Origin: Eutreptiella sp. 'Long Island Sound 2002'
Taxonomy: Eukaryota; Euglenozoa; Euglenophyceae; Eutreptiales; Eutreptiaceae
Assembly: GCA_964036045.1 (NCBI GenBank)
Contig: OZ038399.1
Span: forward strand, 21,902,170-21,966,169
Direction of reading: 5' to 3'
DNA length: 64,000 bases
Both the position numbers and the translations under genes were made by a program. Every line of letters starts with the position of its first letter. The first letter of the stretch is position 1. Positions 1 through 12,649 of this stretch are shown one piece after another. Below the pieces are notes generated by a model. That model saw only the letters and a list, made by a program, of their open reading frames with translations. It was not told where the DNA came from and made no database searches.

Positions 1-1040
1 ACATAGTATCCAAAAAAACTGTTCGTAATTTTACCAACAGGAGCCAATTTTCCGATTGCCTATGTGGCGTAACCGCACGTGTTGAATTGGAGGGTGTTCT
101 CCAACCAGCGGATATGAAATGAACAAGCCTATTTGACACACTAACCATGCGGATCTCAAAGACACTAGAGTCTAGGATCTTACCTGAGCAATTTGGTTAC
201 ACTCCGAGCCAATTGGTTGAAGTCGAGTAAGAAAAAGTCACTAACCATGTCTTTTGTGGGGTACTTGTTCCAGGCCAAGCCCCCCCTATTCTTTGGGAAC
301 TATCTTAGACAAACTTTTCAACTCTTCTTCATTCTTATTGAAGCATTAAGCACATATTTCAAAGTTTTTTGCACTGAATGGCGTCTTTTGTGGCTCGCCA
401 GGCCGTGCACATATTTCAAAGTTACTAGGGTAATAACGCTAGCCCCCCATGAAGTTCACCCCTACCACTCAATGGAGCGGAGGTACCTTCCTTCATGGAG
501 GTATATACCGAAATAAAGTAGGCACTTCATGCCTTTTCCCTTAAAGGTTCAGCCTAGTAGTCTCCTACCTCAAGACTTAGACACCTTAAAGTTTCATCTA
601 CTTATTGTGCTTGTATTTTGTAGCTGTTTCTGAATTCAGTTGCTTGGCAAAAACATTCTTTGTGTCCACTTGACCATGGGTGTCCTATATTTCTAACCAT
701 ACTATACCATTCCAAAAGAGTGCACATTGGTGGCTCATTGAGCTACATTGACTCAAACTTCTATCTCTCATGCATCTAAAACCTTTTGCAACGCATCTGT
801 TTTATAAGAAGCTTTGTATATCCTTTGTCACACTGCAACCCTCTTGTGTTACCCTGGATTCATCAACTAATTTATTCGATCTAAATTTGTGGTGTTCTTG
901 CACTTTGTGTCCAACTCGCCTCGCAAGAGGCTTTTCAAAATCATTTCAAGCATTTGAGAATGCAGAAACGAAACAAAAAGGCAAGGCCCTCGAACGTTAA
1001 GTTGTAGCAATGGCCCCAGTTGTGGCAAACACAAATCCTC

Positions 1041-1058
1041 CCCTTGTCCAAGCTACGG
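1041..1058 (-). repeat. Dispersed motif, inverted copy
   Basis: Read on the minus strand this contains GTAGCTTGGACAAGGG, the same core found twice on the plus strand near 12.37 and 12.63 kb. It is probably the remnant of a dispersed repeat family. Confidence 0.5.
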
Positions 1059-1845
1059 CCACGTCTCCAAAAAAACCCAAGCCCAGACCATAGCTTGCAC
1101 GAGGCCCAGAAAAATGCATGCAAACACTTGGGCCTGCTCCAATGAACAGCATCAGCCACGGCAGCGCCTTAGCAATTGCAAATGGTGCAACCAACCACAA
1201 AAATACTTGTCTTCAAAAAGTGTGAGAAGTGCGCCATAACAAAGAAGAAAAGCGAAACCATGCTTTTGGTGCCAAATGTAGGCACCAGTAAAAAGCGGTC
1301 TCTGCGCATAATGTGGCCTAGACATGGGGTAGCTTGGCCATGCACTATGTTTTCTGTGGTATGTCCATGTGTTTGTTTTGTGTATGCCGTCGTCTGGGCA
1401 AAACGTTCAACGAGTTTCTTCATGTGCTATGATGTCCCGAAACGTTTGCTGCGTAGCCGGAAGAAATGCTTTCCTGGCCGGAGAGGTCATCCGCTGCTAC
1501 GGTGTCATTCTAGACGGCAGCGTGCTCCTGACCTAATTCCATGAAATAAGGCATGAAGTCGATGAGAAGTTCACACCTTTACCATCAGGATGCAACGTTG
1601 TGGTGTGCTGACACGTGATGGACGATGTGTCATGGGGATTGGTGTCGCACCACCACCCACAGCTCCTAATGGTGGGCCGGTGGTATTTTGCTTGTTGAAC
1701 CACCACCACGGCCCAAAAAGAACACCAATGGCAATCACGATGGATGCAAGTTTCATCGTTGTACTTTTTCTAATACATTCATTCACATAAACAACTCATG
1801 CCGCCTTACAAAAACCGGCTGAAGAGTTGTTCGTTGTGTGAGCGT

Positions 1846-2010
1846 TGTCTCAGAATCGTTGGAATAGCTCAAAATGAGTAAGGAATCATATGTGTCTACA
1901 TCTGAGCCTACATGTCCTGAAGACGTGGTTGTTGTGTGTGGGTGTAGTCTCAGAGTAGCTGAAAATGAGTGCCAAATCACATACATGTGTCTGCATGTGA
2001 GCCCATATAT
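1846..2010 (+). repeat. Imperfect direct repeat of about 70 bp
   Basis: Two related segments start near 1848 and 1950. Both run from a GTCTCAGA core through a conserved AAAATGAGT and end in a stretch resembling TGTGTCTRCATSTGAGCC. They differ by small indels and substitutions. No coding meaning is visible. Confidence 0.5.
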
Positions 2011-3165
2011 CTTGGTACACCTCACATTGCCACATGATCTAGCACCATCTATCGATCTACTATCTACATGTCTACTAAATGGACCACGGTGAGCGAACAC
2101 GAAGTTACGGTGACAGTCACCGTTTATTCCCATGTGCAAGGCAACTGCACCATCTCCATGACGTTGAATGGTTTTCCTCGGTGTCTTGGTTTGGTTTTTC
2201 ACCAAAACGTAGCCGCCGAAGGTGCCTGTGTCCAGCGCCTGGTGGTGCTACCACCGCAAAAACAAAAAATGCGACCACAACACCACTTGTTGTTCCCCTC
2301 ACCAACAGCCCCCGCCACTGGACAAACATGAGTGGCGGGCGAGTTACCGTTACCGTCTCTAGCGATACGCATGGCAACTGCCTCACACCCTCAACGTGCT
2401 ATTCAGCGGTTTCCCTCCGAGTGGTGGTTCAGTTTGCGAAGAAGACTTACCCTCAGTGCGTACCCGTGTTCAGAGCTTAGTACTTTCGCCGGTCAAAACC
2501 ACAACAACAACACTGCCACATCGGCCACGGTCTAAAGGCGATGAATTGTAATGGACAAATGAAACACGTTGATCAAGTTGTCCGGCACAGAGTCGCCACA
2601 TCATACGAGACCCCGTGCGTATAGATTGCCACCACCATACATTGGTTTGTTGTTGCAAATTAGCAAGGTGTATCGTGCCTATGTATAAGTAAGCATTGCA
2701 CATCATGCAACAGTGTAGAGGGACGTGATTCTCGGGTGTACTACAAAGGATCTCCCATGCAGCCCCCGTATGCATACCGTAAGCATGACATGAATGTTTC
2801 CTGCTTATGACCCCCCCCTCAATACCCAATGCCAAGCGGCGCCGCGTTGGGTACAGTTAAGGGAACCCAGACGGCTCCACTATGTCTCCAAACGCTCACA
2901 CTCCTGCGAAGGGTCAAGCACGGCCACATCCGCAGTCTGCTTCTCCCCGGCGTTACCATCAGGCGCAACCGTCTCTCTACGATGTGCACTGTGGTTGAAC
3001 GGAATTGGGATGATGTGGGACGAAACTCCTCTTTTCCATGAATTCCACGGAGGTTGCTCGTTGCCATCAAGCTATTATTCCAAACTAATTTGTGGCATGA
3101 TGCAGTGGGGGATGATGGCAGGATTTTGTGGATTTAGCGGATTACCCTTATTCCGTTCCCGATGC

Positions 3166-3305
3166 ATTGATTGGATCCCATGCAGCTTTGATTGGTTCCC
3201 AAGCAGTTTTGTTTGATTCCCATGCAGCTTTGATTGCTTCCCACGCAGTTTTGATTGGCTTGCCTTCCGTTTTGACTGATTCCCATGCAGTTTTGATTGG
3301 TTCCC
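3166..3305 (+). repeat. 24-bp minisatellite
   Basis: About six units of roughly 24 bp share the core TTTTGATTGGTTCCCATGCAG with substitutions. The unit is a multiple of three, so the frame stays open and would give an ALIGSHAV-type repeat peptide. I do not regard that as a protein. A one-and-a-half-unit remnant of the same repeat lies at 5643-5680. Confidence 0.75.
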
Positions 3306-3309
3306 ATGG

Positions 3310-3600
3310 GGATAATCTTTTTGTTTAGATGCGAAATCTTTTTTTTCAGATGCGCTAAAATTTAAGAAAAGTGCTAAAATTTAAGTCAAAACAGCTAAAA
3401 AATGAGCAAAAACAGCTAAAAAATGAGCAAAAACATCTAAAAAAAAAGATTTCGCATCTAAAAAAAAGATTCCCTACTATAAAAAAACATTGCAACAAAA
3501 CCCAAAATCTAAAAAAAAAGTCATTCGCATGTTTAAAAACGTCAAAAAAGCAGAATCTTTTTTTCTAGATGGCCGGGTAAAAAGTGAGATTTTGGTAAAA
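3310..3600 (+). repeat. A/T-rich GCTAAAA/ATCTTTTT tract
   Basis: Low-complexity sequence made of repeated GCTAAAAAATGAGC, GATTTCGCATCTAAAA and TTTTTTTAG pieces. A shorter related tract occurs at 5525-5642. In both places it lies next to the 24-bp minisatellite, so the two form one repeated module. Confidence 0.6.
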
Positions 3601-4093
3601 CTAAGAGAACACAAAGCCAGGGGTGGGGAGGGGAGGCAGAAATGCAGTTCCTAGGGGCACCCCACTGGACGAATCATCCACATTCCTGAGGCGAACCCTG
3701 CAAAACAAGGCACAAAGCAAAGAACGGTAAAGAATGCCAACAAGACCGGAGCAGATGGCTGAGCACTTGCAGAACGTGCTTTTGCAGTACACACTACATT
3801 ACGTGAAGATGATGTAACCCACTTGATGGCGTCGGGACATGCCACTGTGCAACTGATGCACAAGACGCCTTCCTTGTGGAGAAGGGCTAAAATGCCGTGG
3901 ATTTTTGGAAATGCCAAACAAATACAGAAGCAGCATCCCTCCCTGTGTGCACCTGAAAATATTTGAAACGAGCAAAACTTGAGCATGAAATTATGGGCAA
4001 AATTGTGCACCCACTGAGTAGTGGTTGAAAACAACCTCTACGAGGCAATGCCACTCGGCTTTGTGCACCGAATAATGCCTCTAAACAAAGTTT

Positions 4094-4430
4094 GAGCAAG
4101 GAATCTGAACGCTGGGAGTGACTGGGCAGACAACAAAGGCTGCAAAAAATGAGCATATAATGCAGGAACGGAAGTGTTGAATGCAGGGTTCTCAGGAGTT
4201 GATCACTATGGCTGGCAGACACTGCAGCACAGGCACGTGGGTGGCACAATGCACTGCAGAAGAAATGCGCAAAAAAAAACTGCGAAAAAACCTCCCTGTG
4301 AACAAAATCTGAGCAAGGAATCTGGAACTGGGGACTGACTGGGCAGACTGCCAAAGCTCCAGAAAATGAGCATACAATGCAGGAACGGATGTGTTGGGAT
4401 GCAAATGTCCCAGGAGTTGATGACTATGGC
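4094..4430 (+). repeat. Direct repeat, about 120 bp, offset 217 bp
   Basis: Copy one spans 4094-4212 and copy two 4311-4430. Both start with GAGCAAGGAATCTG, contain ACTGGGCAGAC and GAGCATAYAATGCAGGAACG, and end with AGGAGTTGATSACTATGGC. They differ by scattered substitutions and small indels. It is an old local duplication with no coding content that I can see. Confidence 0.7.
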
Positions 4431-4568
4431 GAAGGGAAACCCCTGTTCTCTGAGCAGATGAAATTGTGCACATGGGCTCTGGCCAAGGTGGCTGAGTACC
4501 CTACTTTACAACATTCAGACATTACCTGTGATCCTCTCCGATGAACTCTCTGCATAGGCTAAGTGTTT

Positions 4569-4612
4569 GCACTGCGTGCGCACTGCGTGTGCACTGCGTG
4601 CGCACTGCGTGC
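4569..4612 (+). repeat. 10-bp GCACTGCGTG tandem repeat
   Basis: Four to five tandem units of GCACTGCGTG with minor variation. A two-unit relic lies near 5214-5234. Confidence 0.7.
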
Positions 4613-4703
4613 ATATTGTGCACGCAGAGGCTAGGATACTCACCCAAGAATACCTGTCACCTGTTTACTAGGGGGAAGACTGAAAGGTGTCAATACCATA
4701 GGG

Positions 4704-5078
4704 TTGGCCAGGTGTCCATCGATACTTCTGGTTGTAGTTATAACCAACAGCATCGTCGAAGAAGAACTGTCCGGTCCTGGTGTCGACTCACCACCATCGA
4801 GTATCGGCGATCGAGAGCCTTCGAGCGACGATGACCACGTGGACTTCTTTGCAGTTGTGGACGTGGCCATACCGATCGATGATCTTGAGCATCTCGGTTC
4901 GAGAATCACCTTGAAGTCGACCAAGGTTTTGGTGCACGTACTATCTGTCCGGAAGAGTACTCTGCAGGGCGAATCGAACCGCCTCTACGGATACGAGGCT
5001 CGCTGCAGTGTCGACAATGACGACGTCGAGATCCGGGTCGTGTCGACTGTGTACACTTTGTCGATGGGCCTCTTCTAG
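4704..5078 (+). CDS. Possible coding fragment, unknown
   Basis: The 124-residue frame differs in composition from its surroundings: it is rich in TCGA-containing codons and in acidic residues. It has a hydrophobic start and a stretch around residues 45-110 that reads like a folded domain (VDFFAVVDVAIPIDDLEHL, then KSTKVLVHVLSV). No family motif is recognised. The stop at 5076-5078 follows MGLF. The opposite strand is also open over much of the same stretch, so strand is uncertain. It could be a fragment of an old retroelement polyprotein. I give it low weight because no splice site or promoter supports it. Confidence 0.2.
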   Translation: MARCPSILLVVVITNSIVEEELSGPGVDSPPSSIGDREPSSDDDHVDFFAVVDVAIPIDDLEHLGSRITLKSTKVLVHVLSVRKSTLQGESNRLYGYEARCSVDNDDVEIRVVSTVYTLSMGLF

Positions 5079-5524
5079 GGGGAAATGGTTGACAATTCAA
5101 ATATGCCACATCCCAAATGCTTGGGAAGCCAAAAAAACCCTGGTACGGAACCAAAAACTTGTGAAAAGGGGCCAAAACTAGGGTTCGAGTATTTGCCGAC
5201 ATCCAAAACTTTGCACTGCGTGCGCACTGCGTGCATGGCATTCCCATAGGCCCCCCAGCTCCAAAGGGACACCCCTGTTGTGAAACACAAGTTCTGCGCA
5301 ATGCACCCAAAACCTTCCACATTCATGACATCCCTGCATAGGGTACCTCCTCACCGCATGCAGCAGGCAACAAGGAAAGAGGGCCACTGGGTGCATATTG
5401 GGTCAGTCCCGAAACCCACGTTCCCCTACTGTATGAAGTTGTGAACATGGGCAGGGGTTGGCTTGATGCAGTAGCACTCCTTGTAACCCCCCCCCCGTGC
5501 AACTTTTTGAGACATACATGATGA

Positions 5525-5680
5525 TCATGTAAAAATCTTTTTTTTTAGCGCGGAATCTTTTTTTTTAGCGCGAAACCTTTTTTTTTATGCTAAAAAATAA
5601 GATAAGTGCTAAAAATTAAGATTTTGCATCTAAAAAAAAAGCTTGGACCGTTCCCATGTAGTTTTGATTGGTTCCCAAGA
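5525..5680 (+). repeat. Second copy of A/T tract plus minisatellite
   Basis: The A/T tract (5525-5642, ATCTTTTTTTTTAGCGCG units) is followed directly by a short remnant of the 24-bp minisatellite (CCCATGTAGTTTTGATTGG at about 5653). The two parts occur in the opposite order from 3166-3600 but on the same strand. The 1.9 kb between the modules may be an element they once bracketed. Confidence 0.45.
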
Positions 5681-7330
5681 CAGGACCTAAAGTCCCTATG
5701 CATCTATATTAATCGAAAGTGGCCAAAAAGGGCCCCCCTGAGATGCCTTGTTGCCCGTATTTTTGAGACCTGTTATACCTTGGGTGTACAACAATGTTCG
5801 GGTAGCATCATTTCCAAGTGGTAAGCCCACACTGGATTCATTTCTCAAAATGCGAGAAACAACAATCAAGTGCGAGCGGGCGGGCAATGTAATGCTTCAA
5901 GAATACTGTGAGCGGGCAATGCAATGCTTCATGCACGGTGTGAGTGGACAATGTAATGCTTCAAGAACGGCCTGAGCGGGCAATGTAACGCTTCAGGTAT
6001 AGTGTGAACGGAAGTGAGGACGTCTGTTGCGTGAGGATGGTCGTTAGGCAAGAGGATGGGGCCTCGGGTACACATAGACAATTGTGATGCGACCGCAGAA
6101 CCAGGGCCAGTTGTCAGCCTTGTAGGTTTGTAGGTTTCAACGGCCTGTGCCAGAATCACATGCAGCGGCTCGCATCCGAAAGCCGCTGCATGTTGCGAAT
6201 CGCATGGCGACACGTCTCCCAGTCGTCGCCCGTATGGACTTTTACTCAAAGCATTTTCAGCAGGACACAGCAACGAGCCCGAGTTCGAGTCACAGATCCC
6301 GGACAGGGGGATATGCCATAAAGGCAAAATAGCAGAACGGACATGCACATCTCGGCACAAACCAAACAAAATCTATACAAATACAGTCCCAACCCTCGAG
6401 AGCAGGTTGCAGCTCAGGCTGTGCACATTCGGCAGAGAGGACACAATTTTTTATCTGTACAGTAGGGCAACCCATCACATGGGGGAAGGTCGTTCCTCCC
6501 ACGCAAGCTCGACGCTGAAAGGGAGCAGGTTGCGGACTTACAGGCCATTGCCCAGATCCTGTATCCCGCGAGCGGCCAGTTTCAGTGTGAGGTCGGGTAC
6601 TTATGGGCTTGACAGTGAAGAGCAGGGGAGGCCCTGAAGCGCAGAAGGGGTCGGAGTCCAGGAAAGTGGGGGACCCGTGCGCACTGCGACTGCGTCGGAT
6701 CCAGCCACTGTCCCCGACCACCGCCAGAGCGCATGCCGAACTCGACGGCCTTTTAGGCGACCTCTTCGGCTTCAGGCCCAGGCGGGCCCGGATCGTCGCG
6801 GGCCCAGGCATGCACAGCCCCCAGATTCTGTTTCGCAGACCATCGGGTTTGCGCCGGGCGTAACGTCCTGTGGTGAAAGGTGGAGGGCCTTTGTAGAGGG
6901 CACGAGTGTTTGGGTCACCTGAGGAGTTTACACCAGGATGGACGGTAGGAGCCCCTGAAAGGCGCCGAAGAAATTTGTTGGCCTGAACTGACTTGCGCCG
7001 AAGGCGCCAGAGAAAATTTGATTGGCTGAAGACCCGGAGAAAAATTTGCCCAATCACTTAAGGGGGGGCTGGGGGTGGTGGGTGGGTGGGTCCGAAGGGG
7101 GGGGGGGTGGGGGGTGTCAGACCCCCCCCCCACCCCAGGAGATGCTGAGTTGTTAGGCAAAACTCTGCCCTCAGATTGCACCCCTGCGACGAGTGACAGT
7201 ATGGAGTGAGTATGCAATCGAGCCATATGGCGGACACTGTGACATGTGTGTGTCGGTTATGACCCCACCCTGGACAAGGCAGATACGAAGGGATGCCTCA
7301 CATGTGGCACGGATGGGCTGAGAAATTGGG
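5681..7330. other. No recognisable gene; G/C homopolymers
   Basis: A 255-codon minus-strand frame at 6290-7057 is open only because the region is GC-rich. It has no domain motif, and open frames overlap it on the other strand. Long G and C runs lie at 7060-7135. Nothing else is supported. Confidence 0.45.
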
Positions 7331-7335
7331 ATATC

Positions 7336-7720
7336 AAAGGTAACGACCATTAACAACAACGTCAACAGCACTGGAACGGTCACTGCCAAAGTCCCTGTCA
7401 CTGTTACCATCACCATCACTGTCACAGTCACCGTCACCATCATTGTCACTATCACAATGATTTTGCCATCAATACCACCGTCAGCATCACTGCACCGCCA
7501 TGACGACCATCAACCACCGTCACTGACACTGTCACTTTCACCATATGTGATCGTCAAACTCACTGTCACTGTGACAGTCACTGCCACTGCCACCATCAGT
7601 TTCACACCATCATCAGTGCTACTGATGGTGGCAGTGGCAGTGACTGTCACAGTGACTTCACCACCATCATCACTGCTACCGCACCCTGTGGCTATTGCTG
7701 TCGGCCCTGTTTGCACAACA
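7336..7720 (+). repeat. CACTGTCAC-type short tandem repeats
   Basis: The sequence is built from variants of CACTGTCAC, CACCATCA and GTCACTGTTACC. It includes a perfect 36-bp inverted repeat that is listed separately. Confidence 0.7.
7565..7656. repeat. Perfect 36-bp inverted repeat, 20-bp loop
   Basis: The left arm 7565-7600 and right arm 7621-7656 are exact reverse complements over 36 bases, separated by 20 bases. The arms carry the same CTGTCAC/CTGCCAC units as the surrounding repeat. This could be a cruciform or long hairpin, formed when one part of the repeat was copied in inverted orientation. Confidence 0.85.
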
Positions 7721-7751
7721 CATCAGAAGATGAGGTAATACCCCTCGGAGA

Positions 7752-8050
7752 ATGGTCGTTGCACGAACAACTGACACGAACAACCGACACGACGAAGTGA
7801 CATGAACAACTGACGCGGACACAACTAACACGAACAACTGACACAATCAACTGACACGAACTGACACCAACGACCGACAAGACCAATTGACACGAACAAC
7901 TGACACGAACATCTGACATCAACAACTGCCACGAACAACTGAAGCGAACAACTGACGCGAACGACTATCACGAACAACTAACACGAAAAAGTGATACGAA
8001 CAACGGACACGAACAACTGATATGAACAACTGATATGAACAACTGACGCC
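7752..8050 (+). repeat. ACGAACAACTGAC minisatellite
   Basis: About twenty tandem units of 13-15 bp, with variants such as ATGAACAACTGAT and ACGACCGACA. The unit length is irregular, so no reading frame is kept. Not coding. Confidence 0.8.
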
Positions 8051-8059
8051 TACAGGCAC

Positions 8060-10754
8060 GCAGCAGGATAGGCATAATGGCTAAACTGTCAGAAAAGAAG
8101 ATTGGAAGGGGAAACCGTGTAAACTTTGGCAAATTATGAAATTGGCACGTCAAATACCTTCAATTCCTCATCAACATTGAACGTGCAGCGCATTGAAACC
8201 ACATCCACTTTTTCATCCCAAGGATTGCACCATTCATCAGTGTACAAAACAAGAACACCCTTGTCGTCCCCCCATCCCATCTCACTGCACTTGACCCCCT
8301 CCCCTTAATCCCCTGTAAGCAATCTGGGATGGGACGTCCCCACCCCGCCCCCAGGGCAAGTTGGCGCTGCCCTAAATTCAGTTGCCGGGGCCAGTGCACA
8401 GGAAGCGCTGGATTGACGCTGCATGCATGGGAATGGCACACACCCCCGGGGCAGTTGGCAACTCTGAGCGGTAGGCACCACTGGCTCTGGGCTCGGACTC
8501 CGCCGCTCGCTGCTGTAGGCAAGAAGAATCAAACGGGAACCAAAGCGGGCAGTGTGGGCTGGGCCAGGACGGTCGGCATGTACAAGGGAACAACAGAACA
8601 ATCATCAAGAAGCAAGGAGAGCCTGCAGCGGGCGGGTAGCTTCCCTACCATCAGAAACATCCAGCCAGCAGTCCACGACCAGCACCAGTACCGTGACCAA
8701 TATCACTGGCACCAGGCCACACACGTCCCCTCCCTCTTGCGCAAGCTTTGTAGCTACAGTCATGCTGCAGAGCCGCTTTGCCTGGGACCTGGAAGTATAC
8801 GGACCACTGTGTCTTCATTGCGGGACTGTGGCCGCCGGTCGTTCCGGTACCCCACCAGCCCATGCCTATCAAGGTCGCCCACCGGGTGTCGCGGGCACCT
8901 CCAGGACCCCCACGCCTCGCCGGCGCGGCTCACAACCAGGAAAGCGATCTCACATGCGCCGGTCCGACTTCCCAATTTCCAGGGTACCAGGCACCAAATT
9001 TCCGGCCATCTTTATCTCTTGGCCTCATACACACACCCCACCCGCTGGTGGCATGACAATGGTTTCAGGCAAGAGAAAGGCACATACCCTCGGGGTGCAT
9101 CCCTCACTGGTTCAGGGCTCGGACTGCGTCGCAGCTCGAATCTGCAGGCACAAGCAACAGAAGCCTGAGCAGTCAACACAACAGTTTCGCTTATGAATGC
9201 GACATGAGGGCACCAGCAACACATCAAGGGGAATGTGAAAGCTGTTGGGGTGGTCCAAAACATAGCGCGCAGTGTGTGTGCCGTCAAGGCTGAATGAGCA
9301 TCATGCCGGATGGTACCTCCAGGTGTACGTACGTGTTCCCCTTTGGAGGAGGGAATCCTCCACGCGCAGAGAAGGGGGTTGGCAGTGATGCGTATAGCAG
9401 GGGAGGGTGGGTCCGGCCTGGAGCCCCCCCCTTTGGTCGAGAAAAACGAACACAAAATAGTCACCAAAAAAGTTTCAATCAACCGGCTGTTTCGGGCTGC
9501 CTGAAGCCTGTAGGTGTACACAGGGGGTGGGTCTGATGCGTGGCAGGACATACAGAGCGTCAGGCACGTACAAAGGCGTGGCTTTCCATCAGGAATTGCA
9601 ACAAATCGTCATCCACGAATACTGCTCCCCCGGCTGGCATGGTCATTCTCACTGTGACCGGAAATACTAGAACAGCACTGTCACTATCACTGCTGCTGGA
9701 GGAATCTCTTACAACTGGTGTAAAATTGCAAGAAATTTTTCGTCCCATTGTGGAAAAGCAATTAATAACATCTGTAACAGCAATTTATACAAATTCATAC
9801 CGCAAAACTGGCAGTCGAAATACTTTGCCCTGCAACAGCCAATCATGCAGACACCGCGGCAAAACTGGAGGTCACAGAACTGAAATCAGTACCACCACCA
9901 ATGGGCGTGCGATGACATTTTGCTGCAGATGCCTTTCCTGGTCGCAATATTTTGGGGGTCTGCAATGTTCCACTATGGCCCGTTAGTACTGCGAGAGGTG
10001 GCCAGCCTGTTGGGCCACCTAACAGCCAGGGAAAAATCATTCTTACTGCGTGAGAGTGAGATAGTTGTCCCGCCACTCACAAATGCTGCTTCTGCCCCTT
10101 GGCGTCCCTCCCATGGCGGCGCCGGCATGCACCAAACAAAGCCTTTCCCAAGCGCGGGGGGGTGGGGGCTTCACCCAAGAAAATTAAAATTCTGGGGTGC
10201 TTTCGTTTGCTGTATGTGTTGGCTGGTGTGTGCTTATCCACCCCCACCGTTACTTTGAAAGAAATTGTGTCAACGGCGACTGAAAGGTAAAAGGAGAATG
10301 TGAAACAGGGAAAAAAAGACCGGACTCCTGTTCCAAGCACCAACTTGGGGAACTGGACTCCATATGCACTTTACGCCTGGCTCACACGCAATGCTGAATC
10401 ACTTGGCATCCTTCGCCCCGTTGCCCACTGTCGAACCAAATTTTCTACTGCTACAGCTCCGACCACTTTCAGTCTCGGAACATTGCATGCAATGTCCGAT
10501 ACACTGGCCTCTGGAGAAGCCCATGGCACCCATGCACATGGCTGGGATGGATCGGGCACAGGACCATCAGCTCACTGATCAGGCACCAGACAGACCATGG
10601 TGCCTCAAGTGGCGGTGCTTGGAGGCTTGCTTGCCGACAGCATTTGGAGGCTACAACATCTAACAGACCCGAAGTTCATGTGTTATCCAACGAGCCAGAA
10701 GCTGGAGGTTAGGACTGATGCCAACAGGGCTGGTATGTACGTGGCCAGTGCATG

Positions 10755-10802
<48 letters not shown>

Positions 10803-12341
10803 ACATTGCAGACTACACGCCACATTGCCCCCGTCCCCCCCACCACTAACACCTTGTCTGAGCTACGCAGCCCCTCACTTAGCCAAGGCATGGCGTACAA
10901 TATCTGCTGGACAGGGTATCTTCGCTGGCCATGATGCTTGATCTTTGTGAAAGACGAACAACCGCAACTGAAATCACAATTGACGGTCTACTCAGCCATT
11001 TGGAAAAACTCCACAGACAAAATGGCCTTCGATGGGGACACAAAAAGGCACCAAAATGATTTTGATGCCAAAAACATGGTCCGAATGGGTAGTGCAGCTT
11101 GGACAGGGCGCAGCTTGAGCAAGGAGAGGGAGCAGAGTCAGGTCAGGGCGATTGTTGTCGTTCATTCTCAAATTGCTGACCTACGCATTGGGCAATGATC
11201 TTTCGATGCGGTAAAAACCCCCCTTGGACACCAACTGTGCATCAACGGTTGCCGCTGACACAATGCCATGCCGGTGGGCAAACCGATGGAGGTGGGTAAA
11301 CACCAGCCAACACATCTGGCCCCAGCGAAAGCACCGCGATTTTTTGGCCTTTTTTCCGGACTCCTCCCCACTCTGGTTTGTTGCTGAGGGAGCGCCCCAA
11401 CAGCTCTAACCACCACCACGAGGCGGTTCACTGCTGGTCACTTCCACTGGCGAGTCGGAATCTGGACGGACAGCAGAGTCATCTCCTGGAGGCACCGAAG
11501 CCACGAAATCCTGACAGAAAAGGCCCCCCTGATGTGCCTCGGCGGTTGACCGGCGGGTCTTTGAAGGGAAGACAAAAGGTTTGGGAGCGAGGGAGGTCGT
11601 TGGAGCCCCTTTCTCAGACATCTCCCCTCCCCTTCAGGGCTTGGGTGACGGGGACGGTACCGACCACCCAAAAGGGATGGCGGGCTGCCGGTCCCGTCAG
11701 GGGGGGGCAACATGTGTGACTCAAAACTCACTCATGCACCATTTTGACTGTACACATGTTGGGCAAATTTTTCAAAAAAACTTTCTTGCGGTCTTTGGCG
11801 CCAAAAATCCTTTAGTTGCAACACCGGCCCTGTCACCCGAGCCCCTTTCCCAGCCCTCCTTTAGGAGGCTGGAACAACCCCCCCGGGCGCAAACCTTTTT
11901 TCCCCCTCCCTCTCTGGCCTCGGCGCAGGATTCAGGCTGTCCTCTTCAGCCGTTCCTGAAAACTGTTTTCCTGGGACAAGATCAGGTACCCCGAAGAGGT
12001 AGCCTGAGGGGCAAGGCAGGAAAGGAGGCCAAACGAAGCACACGTGCTTTGGAGTACTGAGATCTACCCCAAGAATACAGATTGGGGCCGCCCGGCCGCA
12101 AATGTCATGCATTTGCCAGCGCGGGTCGGGGTCCCTGCTGGAACACACCCATCAGAACTGCAGCCTGGCGAAGCCTCGGACGCACTGAAATCATCCCAGT
12201 TGAAGGGCCCCGACAGCGCCACCTTCGCAGGTTTCTTGCTGAGGCCCGGCGGTTCCTGCAGTAGAGTCACGCACATGCCATCGCGGATGGCACAATAAAA
12301 TCCCCCCCCCCCCCGTTGTCCCAGCTACGCCAACATCCCAA
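8060..12341. other. No recognisable gene
   Basis: Open frames of up to 279 codons exist (for example 8329-9168 plus), but two or three frames are open together and none shows a family motif or good exon borders. The region is GC-rich with many homopolymers. Simple repeats inside it are listed separately. Confidence 0.4.
10753..10798 (+). repeat. (CT)n microsatellite
   Basis: About twenty CT units with one CG interruption at the left end. Confidence 0.9.
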
Positions 12342-12649
12342 ATTAATACGGGCCCTACGCCCACTGTAGCTTGGACAAGGGCGTAGCTTGCGCGTGACAC
12401 ATACAACTACCGGCACACACGCCACCACCAAAGAAGGGGAAGATAATGCACAAATATCCCCAACATCGGAGCTATGTGGGTTCAAGTGGGCAAACACTCA
12501 CAACAAATGTGCCCATAACCCTATGCAACTGGCGAATTTGTCACCAAACCCATGTGTTATGTGGCCGCACTACATTTGGTACCGAACTAAATTAGGTCCC
12601 ACATTAATACGGTCCCTACGCCTACTGTAGCTTGGACAAGGGCGTAGCT
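12342..12649 (+). repeat. Pair of 47-bp dispersed-repeat copies
   Basis: Copies at 12342-12388 and 12603-12649 both run from ATTAATACGG through CCCTACGCC and GTAGCTTGGACAAGGGCG to TAGCT, with about three differences. A shorter inverted copy lies at 1041-1058. The spacer has no gene. Confidence 0.7.

Larger units (their letters stand above)
1..3165. other. No recognisable gene
   Basis: I see no convincing coding exon here. Open frames are short, lack family motifs and are not bounded by good splice sites. The stretch holds an imperfect direct repeat near 1.85-2.01 kb, one copy of a dispersed motif near 1.04 kb, and several CAC/GTG-rich tracts. Confidence 0.5.

Noticed and set aside
6290-7057. 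255-codon minus frame
   Set aside because: Arginine/serine/proline-rich translation typical of GC-rich non-coding DNA, with no motif.
7752-8050. CRISPR-like array
   Set aside because: Units are 13-15 bp with no spacers of constant length, and the DNA is eukaryotic. It is a minisatellite.
8329-9168. 279-codon plus frame
   Set aside because: Three plus frames and one minus frame are open together in GC-rich sequence. No motif, repeat domain or splice support.
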